The notes beneath the pieces were generated by a model. That model did not search any database. It saw nothing but the letters and a program-made list of their open reading frames with translations, and was not told where the DNA came from. Of a stretch of 64,000 bases of DNA, positions 62,401-64,000 are shown piece by piece (position 1 is the stretch's first letter; each line of letters begins with the position of its first letter). The DNA is from Macrotis lagotis (lineage: Eukaryota; Chordata; Mammalia; Peramelemorphia; Peramelidae): NCBI RefSeq assembly GCF_037893015.1, contig NC_133663.1, positions 1,074,333 through 1,138,332 on the forward strand, in the 5' to 3' direction. The position numbers and the translations under genes were made by a program.

Positions 62401-63142
62401 CTAATGATCAGAAATGAATTTTGGAACCTAAAGAAATAAATGCCTTTCTTAGTGGGGTTCCACATGATTTTGAAATCTTTAGGATGTCAGAGAGGGGACA
62501 ACAACTAGGCAGATCTTTGGTGGGCACAGGGAGCCTTGGTTAAGATAAGGGTGCTTGGAGCAGGGGTGATGGGTCAAAATAAGTTGGCTTGAGCCCTGCC
62601 CTGTCTGGAAGCCAGCCCCTTAACCAGGGTCACAGACTAGTGGGCTTTTGGAGATACCAAATGGTTTTCTTTGACCTGACCCAGACACTTCTCTCCCCCA
62701 TGTCCCACCTCTAGTATTGTTTCTTTGGTGGGTCCCCAAGCTTCTCCAAAATCCTTAGAACCTGGTTGTCTTTCTCTTTGCTGAGTACCTCCTAGGGGAG
62801 GTGGTGGGGAGGTGGGTCCCTTCAGATAGGCTGCACAAGAGGCCCTGAAAGCCCCCACAAATGGCCCTGGCATAGTGGTACAGCCCAAGCAGTTCAGAGC
62901 ATGATGTCCTCACCCTGTTGGGGCCAGATGTCCACACACACTTTTTTTCTCCTCTGAAACCCCAATGTTTTCTCCTGGGACCTCTCCCAAATATCAGAAT
63001 CCTATTTTTTTAATGGGTGCCTCATGTCTCCTTTCCTTTGTGGTGATGGGCATTGCAGTGTGGCTTCTTTAAGAGGAAATACCAGGCCATGACATCACAG
63101 ACATCACAGACATCGGAAAGCATGCTTCAGAAAGAGAACTAG
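14455..63142 (+). CDS. ITGAE: Integrin alpha-E (CD103), complete 31-exon gene
   Basis: Thirty-one coding segments, listed separately, sum to 3576 bases: 1191 residues plus stop (human 1179). All 30 introns are GT-AG and all phases close. Domains in order: signal peptide (1 to about 18); N-terminal propeller blade; X domain ending in an acidic stretch (to 221), the feature unique to alpha-E; I/alpha-A domain with MIDAS D230-G-S-G-S234 and the second metal-loop TDGD (D334); rest of the beta-propeller with three DxDxDG-type calcium loops (D541-D549, D604-D612, D672-D680); thigh/calf leg; transmembrane helix (about 1140-1163); short tail starting with GFFKR. Known role: pairs with beta-7 and binds E-cadherin, retaining intraepithelial T cells and marking some dendritic cells. 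The Phe in the TDGxIF loop, needed in human for E-cadherin binding by my alignment, is kept (F338). HASPIN is nested antisense in intron 26. Confidence 0.97.
15965..16135 (+). mobile_element. L1 3' UTR tail fragment
   Basis: GAAAACTATCTCTACATGTAA followed by an AATAAAA end matches the 3' UTR tail of the L1 copy at 63180-63860 (AAAATTGTTTTTACATGTAA...AAAATAAAAAA). Confidence 0.6.
16915..17160 (+). repeat. GA-rich polypurine tract with GACA repeats
   Basis: About 245 bases of nearly pure A/G on the plus strand, ending in (GACA)n-like units around 17105-17150. It is a low-complexity sequence, capable in principle of triplex formation. Confidence 0.85.
18230..18570 (+). repeat. Two MIR/CORE-SINE-like relics
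   Basis: GATGGGGAAACTGAGGCAG with a degraded GGTCACA box near 18300, and a second TTTTATAATTGAGGAAATAG copy near 18475 with GTCACCTAGCCAGGAAGTG. Both are old and diverged. Confidence 0.55.
20212..20359 (-). repeat. tRNA-like marsupial SINE
   Basis: Full-length antisense copy: a T-rich tail, TTTGCAAGGCAATAGGGTTA, GTCCAAGATCACACAGCTAG, and the head GGGGCAGCTAGGTGGCAC at its right end. In ITGAE intron 1. Confidence 0.92.
23765..24125 (-). mobile_element. RTE LINE 3' end fragment
   Basis: Shares the RTE 3'-end landmarks of 12965-13360 (AGGCTCTGCCACAGTTTGGA, GAACACCTGGGGTGGGT, CATGCTGGG, CCTGTGGGAGTTCTCCA) in the same orientation. Confidence 0.8.
24247..24409 (+). repeat. tRNA-like marsupial SINE with 13-bp target-site duplication
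   Basis: Sense copy from the GGTGGCTAGGTGGCACAGTG head to an A-rich tail. The 13-bp duplication AAATTAATTGGAG flanks it at 24234-24246 and 24410-24422, which proves retroposition by target-primed insertion. Confidence 0.95.
24600..25140 (+). mobile_element. L1 ORF2 3' end and 3' UTR, degraded
   Basis: Sense L1 sequence with landmarks GTGAACTGATCCAAACATTC, CATGTACAAAAATATTTATAG and GAATGGCTGAACAAATTATG. Stops interrupt the frame. Confidence 0.75.
25150..25500 (-). mobile_element. L1 ORF2 3' end fragment in opposite orientation
   Basis: The minus strand encodes [15 protein letters not shown] and [20 protein letters not shown], typical of the L1 ORF2 C-terminus. It lies tail-to-tail with the sense L1 piece just before it. 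The two overlap in L1 content, so this is either two insertions or an inverted duplication. Confidence 0.75.
25620..26000 (-). mobile_element. RTE LINE 3' end fragment
   Basis: Antisense RTE tail with TTGTTCTTTGTCATCAAAGA, GAACACCTGGGGTAGGTA, CATGCTGGGTGGTCC and TGAGTTCTCCATAAAATA. Family as at 12965 and 23765. Confidence 0.8.
26005..26230 (+). mobile_element. L1 ORF2 C-terminal fragment
   Basis: Sense L1: ATATGAACAGGCAGTTTCTG, then AATCATTATTGATTAGAGAA, then CCTCACACCTACCAGATTG. It breaks off in unique sequence after GGCAGGGATGTGG. Confidence 0.65.
26912..27041 (+). CDS. ITGAE: ITGAE exon 2
   Basis: Codons 12-55: end of the signal peptide and start of the mature chain ([31 protein letters not shown]). 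Acceptor CCTGCAG, donor GTGAGT; the exon ends two bases into a Ser codon. Confidence 0.95.
28560..29149 (-). mobile_element. L1 fragments interrupted by a SINE
   Basis: Minus-strand frame near 28794-29204 encodes a degraded L1 ORF2 segment ([19 protein letters not shown]). The stretch 28560-28760 is L1 3'-end-like. The element continues past the SINE inserted at 29150-29300 to about 29350. Confidence 0.6.
29150..29300 (-). repeat. tRNA-like marsupial SINE
   Basis: Antisense full-length copy: TTTTTGCAAGGCAATGGGGT at the tail side and head GGGGCGGCTAGGTGGTGC at the right end. It is nested in L1 sequence. Confidence 0.92.
31110..32000 (-). mobile_element. L1 3' end carrying a nested SINE
   Basis: L1 3' UTR and ORF2 C-terminus on the minus strand ([36 protein letters not shown]). 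It is closely similar to the copy at 41253-43285, and is split by the SINE at 31251-31402. Confidence 0.9.
31251..31402 (-). repeat. tRNA-like marsupial SINE inserted into L1
   Basis: Antisense SINE flanked by TCTGTT-containing sequence on both sides. The uninterrupted L1 copy at 41340 (CAGTCTGTTAGTCTTTACAT) shows the empty site. Confidence 0.9.
34500..34627 (+). CDS. ITGAE: ITGAE exon 3
   Basis: Codons 55-98: [20 protein letters not shown] then [18 protein letters not shown]. It was found by matching human PLHRCSLVQDEILCHPV. The acceptor GGCCCAG at 34497-34499 is chosen over nearby AGs because only it keeps phase with exon 2. The two Cys of the first blade are kept. Confidence 0.9.
35076..35146 (+). 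CDS. ITGAE: ITGAE exon 4
   Basis: Codons 98-121: [20 protein letters not shown] then TLM. The acceptor is the weak TTATTAAAG. Position 35076 is preferred over 35078 because it makes a Lys codon with the exon 3 end and keeps phase. Confidence 0.85.
35318..35438 (+). CDS. ITGAE: ITGAE exon 5
   Basis: Codons 122-162: [20 protein letters not shown] then [13 protein letters not shown]. It matches human CIQVLVRRPHSLSSELTGTC and its surroundings. Acceptor CCACAG, donor GTGAGC. Confidence 0.93.
35529..35708 (+). CDS. ITGAE: ITGAE exon 6 (X domain, cleavage site)
   Basis: Codons 162-222. The exon codes most of the alpha-E-specific X domain. It has an Asn/His-rich stretch ([13 protein letters not shown], 194-206), KEKR at 207-210 just before [11 protein letters not shown], then the Gly that opens the I domain. 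In human the chain is cleaved in this region after a QRR-A-like basic site; here the site reads KEKR-A. Confidence 0.92.
35875..36065 (+). repeat. CORE-SINE (MAR1-like)
   Basis: GTCATGTCTGACTCTTTGTGA, GCCATTTTGTTCTCCAGATC, GAAGAAATGGAGGCAAACAG, GGTCACACAGCTAGTAAGG: an ordered series typical of this old SINE class. In ITGAE intron 6. Confidence 0.8.
36300..36400 (+). repeat. MIR-like fragment
   Basis: AGAGCGCTGGGCTGGCTTC and GACCTGAGTTTGAATCTGCC are MIR head-like landmarks in sense orientation. Confidence 0.5.
36650..37189. other. AT-rich intron sequence, possible L3/CR1-like tail
   Basis: AAGAAATATTTATTAAAAACT and AAGGCACTATACTAGGCAAG resemble the end of an old CR1/L3-type element. The remainder to 37190 is unassigned. 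Confidence 0.35.
37190..38755 (+). mobile_element. RTE (BovB-like) LINE, 5'-truncated, reverse-transcriptase remnant
   Basis: Encodes, with frame breaks, PAEIYK, then [12 protein letters not shown] and [20 protein letters not shown] then LLNRLI, DLTKAFD, a degraded G-V-K-x-G-C-V-L-A-P region near 37710, LLFADDHAL (37890-37916, catalytic ADD box) and [11 protein letters not shown]. The end is CAATAATGAAGGACAAGGAC. Stops and frameshifts make it inactive. In ITGAE intron 6. Confidence 0.92.
38806..38920 (+). repeat. tRNA-like marsupial SINE, tail lost
   Basis: Sense head GGGCAGCTAGGTGGCACAGT through TGTGTGACCTTGGGCAAG. The 3' CCACTTAACCCC part is missing. Confidence 0.9.
39460..39575 (+). CDS. 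ITGAE: ITGAE exon 7 (I domain, MIDAS)
   Basis: Codons 222-260: [20 protein letters not shown] then [18 protein letters not shown]. The first MIDAS loop D230-G-S232-G-S234 is intact. Confidence 0.97.
40104..40255 (+). CDS. ITGAE: ITGAE exon 8 (I domain)
   Basis: Codons 261-311: [20 protein letters not shown], then [19 protein letters not shown]. It holds the second MIDAS loop threonine region (GNVTKTA). Acceptor TCTTTCAG, donor GTGAGT. Confidence 0.96.
40539..40692 (+). CDS. ITGAE: ITGAE exon 9 (I domain, E-cadherin-contact loop)
   Basis: Codons 311-362: [20 protein letters not shown] then [19 protein letters not shown]334 is the third MIDAS Asp. F338 aligns, by my count, with the human Phe reported as required for E-cadherin binding. 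Donor GTAAAT is non-optimal at +5. Confidence 0.96.
41253..43285 (-). mobile_element. L1 LINE, 5'-truncated, with 15-bp target-site duplication
   Basis: About 2.03 kb of L1 on the minus strand: poly(A) tail (T-run at 41250-41260), 3' UTR and the ORF2 C-terminal half ([54 protein letters not shown]). TCATGCAAGATTCTT occurs at 41238-41252 and 43286-43300 as a perfect duplication. Frames are broken, so the element is inactive. Confidence 0.95.
43307..43460 (+). repeat. tRNA-like marsupial SINE
   Basis: Sense copy from GGGGCGGCTAGGTTGCTCAG to an A-rich tail, directly after the L1 target-site duplication. Confidence 0.93.
44071..44221 (+). CDS. ITGAE: ITGAE exon 10 (end of I domain)
   Basis: Codons 363-413: [40 protein letters not shown] then [10 protein letters not shown], the last I-domain helix. 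Donor GTAGCC. Confidence 0.96.
44959..45026 (+). CDS. ITGAE: ITGAE exon 11
   Basis: Codons 413-435: [20 protein letters not shown] then LDK. The chain re-enters the beta-propeller after the I domain. Confidence 0.95.
45056..45115 (+). repeat. (ATCC)n/(ATCT)n microsatellite
   Basis: A run of CCATCTATCC/CCATCCATCC units directly after exon 11, imperfect. Confidence 0.85.
45443..45578 (+). CDS. ITGAE: ITGAE exon 12
   Basis: Codons 436-481: [40 protein letters not shown] then QYSYLG. The [11 protein letters not shown] blade is near-identical to human. It contains an N-glycosylation sequon NES. Confidence 0.96.
45804..45949 (-). repeat. tRNA-like SINE with 11-bp target-site duplication
   Basis: Antisense diverged copy. 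TCTGAATCTAG flanks it at 45791-45801 and 45949-45959. In ITGAE intron 12. Confidence 0.9.
46422..46564 (+). CDS. ITGAE: ITGAE exon 13
   Basis: Codons 481-528: [40 protein letters not shown] then LILTGEQ. An FG-GAP-type propeller repeat. Donor GTATTG is weak at +3 to +6. Confidence 0.95.
47080..47217 (+). CDS. ITGAE: ITGAE exon 14 (calcium loop 1)
   Basis: Codons 529-574: [20 protein letters not shown] then [20 protein letters not shown] and VYRLEQ. The D541-x-N-x-D-G-x-x-D549 calcium loop sits in the propeller underside. Confidence 0.97.
47595..47700 (+). repeat. MIR-like fragment
   Basis: CCATTTTGCAGAGGACACTG, then GGCCACTCAGCCAATGCTTA: the MIR core in GC-rich, diverged form. In intron 14. 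Confidence 0.5.
47821..48045 (+). CDS. ITGAE: ITGAE exon 15 (calcium loop 2)
   Basis: Codons 575-649, including [33 protein letters not shown] and [15 protein letters not shown]. The loop D604-x-N-x-D-G-x-x-D612 looks canonical; as I recall human, its Gly is replaced by Lys there. Confidence 0.97.
48628..48758 (+). CDS. ITGAE: ITGAE exon 16 (calcium loop 3)
   Basis: Codons 650-693: [20 protein letters not shown] then [14 protein letters not shown]. Calcium loop D672-D680; the end of the propeller. Confidence 0.96.
49031..49161 (+). CDS. ITGAE: ITGAE exon 17 (thigh)
   Basis: Codons 693-737: [20 protein letters not shown] then [19 protein letters not shown]. It begins the thigh domain. The FEVT segment reads through a GAG-GTTACC internal donor-like site at 49130; phase with exon 18 supports the downstream GTACCT donor. 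Confidence 0.9.
50037..50190 (+). repeat. (GGAA)n microsatellite
   Basis: About 38 GGAA units with one interruption (GGAAGAAAGG near 50145) on the plus strand. GGAA is the ETS-family core site. Confidence 0.97.
50225..50310 (+). repeat. MIR-like fragment
   Basis: CCATTTTATAGATGAGGAGA then CTGAGGTAGATGAGGTGAAG: the MIR core. Confidence 0.55.
50484..50635 (+). CDS. ITGAE: ITGAE exon 18 (thigh)
   Basis: Codons 737-787: [20 protein letters not shown], then [14 protein letters not shown]. It is weakly conserved, with fewer cysteines than I recall in human for this segment. Confidence 0.9.
51620..51748 (+). CDS. ITGAE: ITGAE exon 19
   Basis: Codons 788-830: [20 protein letters not shown] then [16 protein letters not shown]. 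It matches human EEDCFSNASVKVSYQL. Sequon NIT. Confidence 0.94.
51749..52609. other. ITGAE intron 19, nothing recognised
   Basis: About 860 bases of unique-looking intron with no clear repeat. Confidence 0.5.
52610..52683 (+). CDS. ITGAE: ITGAE exon 20
   Basis: Codons 831-855: [20 protein letters not shown] then THLAS. It matches human LPYEKACKNKLFCVAELQL. Donor GTAAGT. Confidence 0.95.
52684..55209. other. ITGAE intron 20 (2.5 kb)
   Basis: Holds the SINE array at 53115-53317 and, at about 53380-53640, an L2-like relic. A possible L3/MIR3-like tail lies near 54590-54680. The rest is unassigned. Confidence 0.6.
53115..53317 (-). repeat. tRNA-like SINE with three tandem 5' heads and 9-bp target-site duplication
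   Basis: Antisense SINE at 53115-53274, followed by two more copies of its first ~21 bases (minus strand GGGGCGGCTAGGTGG...) to 53317. ACAGATGAG flanks the whole at 53105-53113 and 53320-53328. Confidence 0.9.
55210..55342 (+). CDS. ITGAE: ITGAE exon 21
   Basis: Codons 855-899: [20 protein letters not shown] then [20 protein letters not shown] and RIQK. It matches human LTNSGEDSYMTSMALNYP. Confidence 0.96.
55615..55722 (+). CDS. ITGAE: ITGAE exon 22
   Basis: Codons 900-935: [20 protein letters not shown] then [14 protein letters not shown]. It matches human NCRIGHPVLKRS. Confidence 0.95.
55932..56011 (+). CDS. ITGAE: ITGAE exon 23
   Basis: Codons 936-962: [20 protein letters not shown] then ITINVT. 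It matches human VSVVWQLEENAFPNRTADIT. Confidence 0.94.
56025..56180 (+). repeat. CORE-SINE-like fragment
   Basis: GGGCAACTTGGTGGTGTACTG, GGACCTGCATTCCAATCTGA, CTCAGACTCTTCCTAGCTAT, CAAGTGACTTCACCTCGTTT in order: an old SINE in sense orientation. Confidence 0.65.
56654..56728 (+). CDS. ITGAE: ITGAE exon 24
   Basis: Codons 962-987: [20 protein letters not shown] then VALEK. Phase 2 on both sides. Confidence 0.93.
56967..57030 (+). CDS. ITGAE: ITGAE exon 25
   Basis: Codons 987-1008: [20 protein letters not shown] then N. It matches human SIMYVNTGQGLSHHKEFLF. Donor GTAGGT. Confidence 0.94.
57109..57216 (+). CDS. ITGAE: ITGAE exon 26
   Basis: Codons 1009-1044: [20 protein letters not shown] then KLKNATTTQ. 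The last exon before HASPIN. Third-position GC is only 14 of 36 codons. Confidence 0.96.
57217..57869. other. ITGAE intron 26, 3' flank of HASPIN
   Basis: About 650 bases downstream of the HASPIN stop on the minus strand. I see no clear canonical minus-strand AATAAA; AT-rich sequence near 57700-57730 is the best place for the HASPIN 3' end. Confidence 0.4.
57870..59999 (-). CDS. HASPIN: Haspin, histone H3 Thr3 kinase (single-exon gene)
   Basis: An uninterrupted 2130-base frame gives 709 residues plus stop TGA (human 798). The start at 59999 ([19 protein letters not shown]) is chosen over an in-frame ATG 25 codons upstream because it aligns with the human start (...RLFRTYG). Residues 1 to about 380 are low-complexity and basic, with a Glu/Gln run (about 107-138). 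The atypical kinase domain follows: Gly loop G402-E-G-V-F-G407, catalytic Lys K422, EFEFGG hinge region, HRDLHWGN with catalytic D560, and DYT at D598 in place of DFG, the haspin hallmark. Known role: nuclear and mitotic kinase that phosphorylates histone H3 Thr3, recruiting the chromosomal passenger complex through survivin to centromeres. The intronless structure inside an integrin intron fits a retrocopy origin. It is highly expressed in germ cells in mouse. Confidence 0.97.
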   Translation of the reverse strand: MAPSRAPRPQARLLRTYGGRRRAGRGPRGAPAPWFSPARERRRLFSSSSSGLSAGSPGPGSSGAGSPASGPDSDPDFEPLPARGSVGPALRGLRTRLRARRPPGALEEEEEEEEEEGEEGEEEEEEQEEQEEQQQLAKENRLHRHVTERSWKLRARGRRPGPPLCSTPGPPPPTAAPSPGRTPPAARPRLSRSILARLSPVPNLSLEPEPGQAGDSLATSASLFSPASAPPKALPKALPEEPRGRPRRQAAKPALATPACPRGPPQGTARKACISGFSSARWKRSRPPQTGPRRKVPLGQKHPTEGWAQARASLSFHKKVVAELQPPGTPCSSLLLDSFGAPGGTPWQTSSMYMLTPNKSLPTAEMVLSDAEKVYRECQQEGPLTFDHYLSRDRIQSCEKIGEGVFGEVFRAVVGSRTMALKVIAIEGEALVNGSPQKTFGEILPEIIISKELSLLSEEAPNRTEGFIGLYSVRCVQGPYPDLLLRAWDAFHLQQDSENERPDCFGPEQLYVVLEFEFGGVDLEHMRKQLSSVATAKSLLHQVTAALAVAEAALRFEHRDLHWGNVLVKKTSAKELGYTLDGQAGTIATHGIHVNIIDYTLSRLEKDGLVVFCDISQEQELFQGQGDYQFEIYRLMKKRTRNHWAPYQPYSNVLWLHYLADKVLKEMTFKKKVLTGPMRQVRQQIQAFHESVLGFESATELLQSHSLFR
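60048..60083. repeat. 36-nt perfect alternating purine-pyrimidine run
   Basis: Uninterrupted TG/CG/CA dinucleotides (mostly CG) between the HASPIN start codon and its promoter motifs. This is the composition most prone to Z-DNA. Confidence 0.9.
60148..60159. promoter_or_regulatory. NRF1-type site
   Basis: TGCGCACGCGCA fits the NRF1 consensus YGCGCAYGCGCR exactly. It lies about 150 bases upstream of the HASPIN start codon. Confidence 0.65.
60227..60348. promoter_or_regulatory. CCAAT boxes in both orientations (candidate bidirectional promoter)
   Basis: CCAAT at 60227-60231, ATTGG at 60263-60267 and CCAAT at 60344-60348, spaced 36 and 81 bases, are candidate NF-Y sites. A second NRF1-like palindrome (ACGCATGCGT) is at 60306-60315. 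In mouse the haspin promoter is reported to be bidirectional and to drive a testis transcript containing the ITGAE 3' exons. Confidence 0.65.
60453..60524 (+). CDS. ITGAE: ITGAE exon 27
   Basis: Codons 1045-1068: [20 protein letters not shown] then AERP. It aligns with human ASTVCTWSQERACAYS by position and first Cys only; phase 0 both sides and good splice sites (TCTTTCAG, GTGAGT) support it. GC3 18 of 24. Confidence 0.85.
60565..61050. repeat. Minisatellite, ~36-40-bp GC-box unit, 13 copies
   Basis: CGTGGC (one CTTGGC) recurs at 60565, 60605, 60645, 60685, 60723, 60761, 60800, 60839, 60879, 60919, about 60957, 60995 and 61031. The first units are exact 40-bp copies. Each unit carries GGGGGCGTGGC (Sp/KLF-type box) and most carry CTGATCTGACC. 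In ITGAE intron 27. Confidence 0.95.
61113..61193 (+). CDS. ITGAE: ITGAE exon 28
   Basis: Codons 1069-1095: [20 protein letters not shown] then ALELSPQ. It aligns with human VEEWHSVSCVIASDKENVTV and its surroundings. 26 of 27 codons end in G or C. Confidence 0.88.
61271..61366 (+). CDS. ITGAE: ITGAE exon 29
   Basis: Codons 1096-1127: [20 protein letters not shown] then [12 protein letters not shown]. It matches human TELQILGEISFNKSLYEGL. GC3 28 of 32. Confidence 0.92.
61367..61999. other. ITGAE intron 29 with a MIR relic
   Basis: CpG-rich at first, then 61750-61910 is a MIR: CCCATTTTACAGATGAGGAA, GACTTGCCTGGAATCCCACA, TTTGAACTCAGGTCTTCCTG in order. Confidence 0.7.
62000..62110 (+). CDS. ITGAE: ITGAE exon 30 (transmembrane)
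   Basis: Codons 1128-1164: [20 protein letters not shown] then [17 protein letters not shown]. The single membrane helix spans about 1140-1163. Confidence 0.97.
62111..63058. other. ITGAE intron 30, nothing recognised
   Basis: About 950 bases of unique-looking intron. Confidence 0.5.
63059..63142 (+). CDS. ITGAE: ITGAE exon 31 (cytoplasmic tail) and stop
   Basis: Codons 1165-1191: [20 protein letters not shown] then SMLQKEN, stop TAG at 63140-63142. GFFKR, the membrane-proximal motif of integrin alpha chains, is intact. The distal tail is diverged and contains a TSQTSQTSE repeat. Confidence 0.96.
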   Translation, partial: CGFFKRKYQAMTSQTSQTSESMLQKEN

Positions 63143-63179
63143 GGCCTCCACTCCTTGGGAATCAGGGCTCCTTGGATTT

Positions 63180-63860
63180 TATATAAGCTGTAACCTCCCT
63201 ATAAAACCATGCAAACCCTTTGACTAGTGATAGCACTGCTAGTTCTGTAACCCCAAAGAGATTTTTAGAAAAGGAAAAGAATCTATTTGTACACAGATAT
63301 TTATAGCAACTCCTTTCTGGTGGCAAAGAGTTGGAAATTGGAAGATCACCCTTCAGTTGGGAATGGCTGATCAAGTTAGAGTTTGTGATATGATTGTGAT
63401 AGAAAACCATTGTGCCATAAGAAATGACAAACAGGATGCTCTCAAAATCTGGAAAGGCTTCCATAGAGTGATGCAGAACCAGAGAACATTGCACACAGTC
63501 ACAGAAACATTGTATGATGTATGGGGAATGCTTTGACCATTCTCAGCAATGCTGGGATCCAAGGCCTTTCCAAGGACCAATGATGAAGCATACTAACTGC
63601 CTTCAGAGAAAGAAATATGTCTTGTGAATACAGAAAGAAGCAGACTTTTTTACTTTTTGCTTTTTTAAATGTTTCCTTTTGCAACATGACTATTATAGAA
63701 GTATGGTTTTAATAGCTACACATGTATAACCAATATTAAGTTGCCTTTTCAATAGGGGGGTGAAGAGAGAGGGAGAGAAACTCAAATTTAAACATGTTGA
63801 AAATTGTTTTTACATGTAATTGGGGGAAAATAAAAAACCAATTTTTCAAAAAAAAGTTTT
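63180..63860 (+). mobile_element. L1 3' end directly behind the ITGAE stop
   Basis: Sense L1 ORF2 C-terminus and 3' UTR (CATGCAAACCCTTTGACTAG, TTGGGAATGGCTGATCAAGT, AAAATTGTTTTTACATGTAA) ending in an A-rich tail with AATAAA at 63829-63834. It begins about 40 bases after the ITGAE stop codon. Confidence 0.85.
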
Positions 63861-63939
63861 AACTTTTGATGAAACACATGGGGATTCAGCCTGCCAAAAT
63901 AAATCCAGAAACTATAGGGAAACAGTCACTTTTCACACA

Positions 63940-63945
63940 AATAAA
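63940..63945 (+). terminator. ITGAE: Candidate ITGAE poly(A) signals
   Basis: AATAAA at 63940-63945, another at 63898-63903, and the L1-derived one at 63829-63834. Any of them could end the ITGAE 3' UTR; the choice cannot be made from sequence alone. Confidence 0.4.
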
Positions 63946-64000
63946 GACAGATCTAAACAACTAGAGACATGTAATTGCTCCTGGATAATCTGAATCAATA

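Overview
The window is from a therian mammal nuclear genome, most probably a marsupial. It has large split genes with GT-AG introns. Many copies of one tRNA-like SINE head (GGGGCGGCTAGGTGGC... reading into a CCACTTAACCCC 3' part) are present, as are RTE (BovB-like) LINE fragments carrying reverse-transcriptase reading frames, several L1 3' ends, older L2 and MIR/CORE-SINE relics, and one CpG island. The SINE and RTE mix is what I associate with marsupials; the species is not determinable from what I can see. No prokaryotic, viral or CRISPR content was found.

Three protein genes are readable. (1) NCBP3 (nuclear cap-binding subunit 3), plus strand: ten terminal coding exons, 1285-7940, with the 5' part outside the window. 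(2) ITGAE (integrin alpha-E, CD103), plus strand: a complete 31-exon gene, start 14455 and stop 63142. All splice phases close and the product is 1191 residues. (3) HASPIN (GSG2, histone H3 Thr3 kinase), minus strand: a single-exon gene, 59999-57870, nested in ITGAE intron 26. The same three-gene layout exists at human 17p13, so this is conserved synteny.

Layout: 1-8.5 kb is the NCBP3 3' half; 8.5-14.3 kb is intergenic and full of LINE relics; 14.3-35 kb is the ITGAE promoter and the first exons, spread over long repeat-filled introns; 35-45 kb codes the X domain and the I (alpha-A) domain; 45-49.2 kb codes the beta-propeller; 50-57.2 kb codes the leg domains; 57.8-60.5 kb is HASPIN and its CpG-island promoter; 60.4-63.2 kb holds ITGAE exons 27-31 (membrane-proximal leg, transmembrane helix, GFFKR tail); 63.2-64 kb is an L1 3' end.

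The most unusual part is 58.9-61.4 kb. A CpG-island promoter with a consensus NRF1 site, CCAAT boxes in both orientations and a 36-nt alternating purine-pyrimidine run sits between HASPIN and the ITGAE 3' exons. It is followed in ITGAE intron 27 by a ~40-bp GC-box minisatellite. ITGAE exons 27-29, inside this zone, have third-position GC of 75-96% against 39% in exon 26. I found no clear evidence of a wholly undescribed system; the strongest leads are this promoter/minisatellite zone and several lineage-specific changes in the integrin protein.
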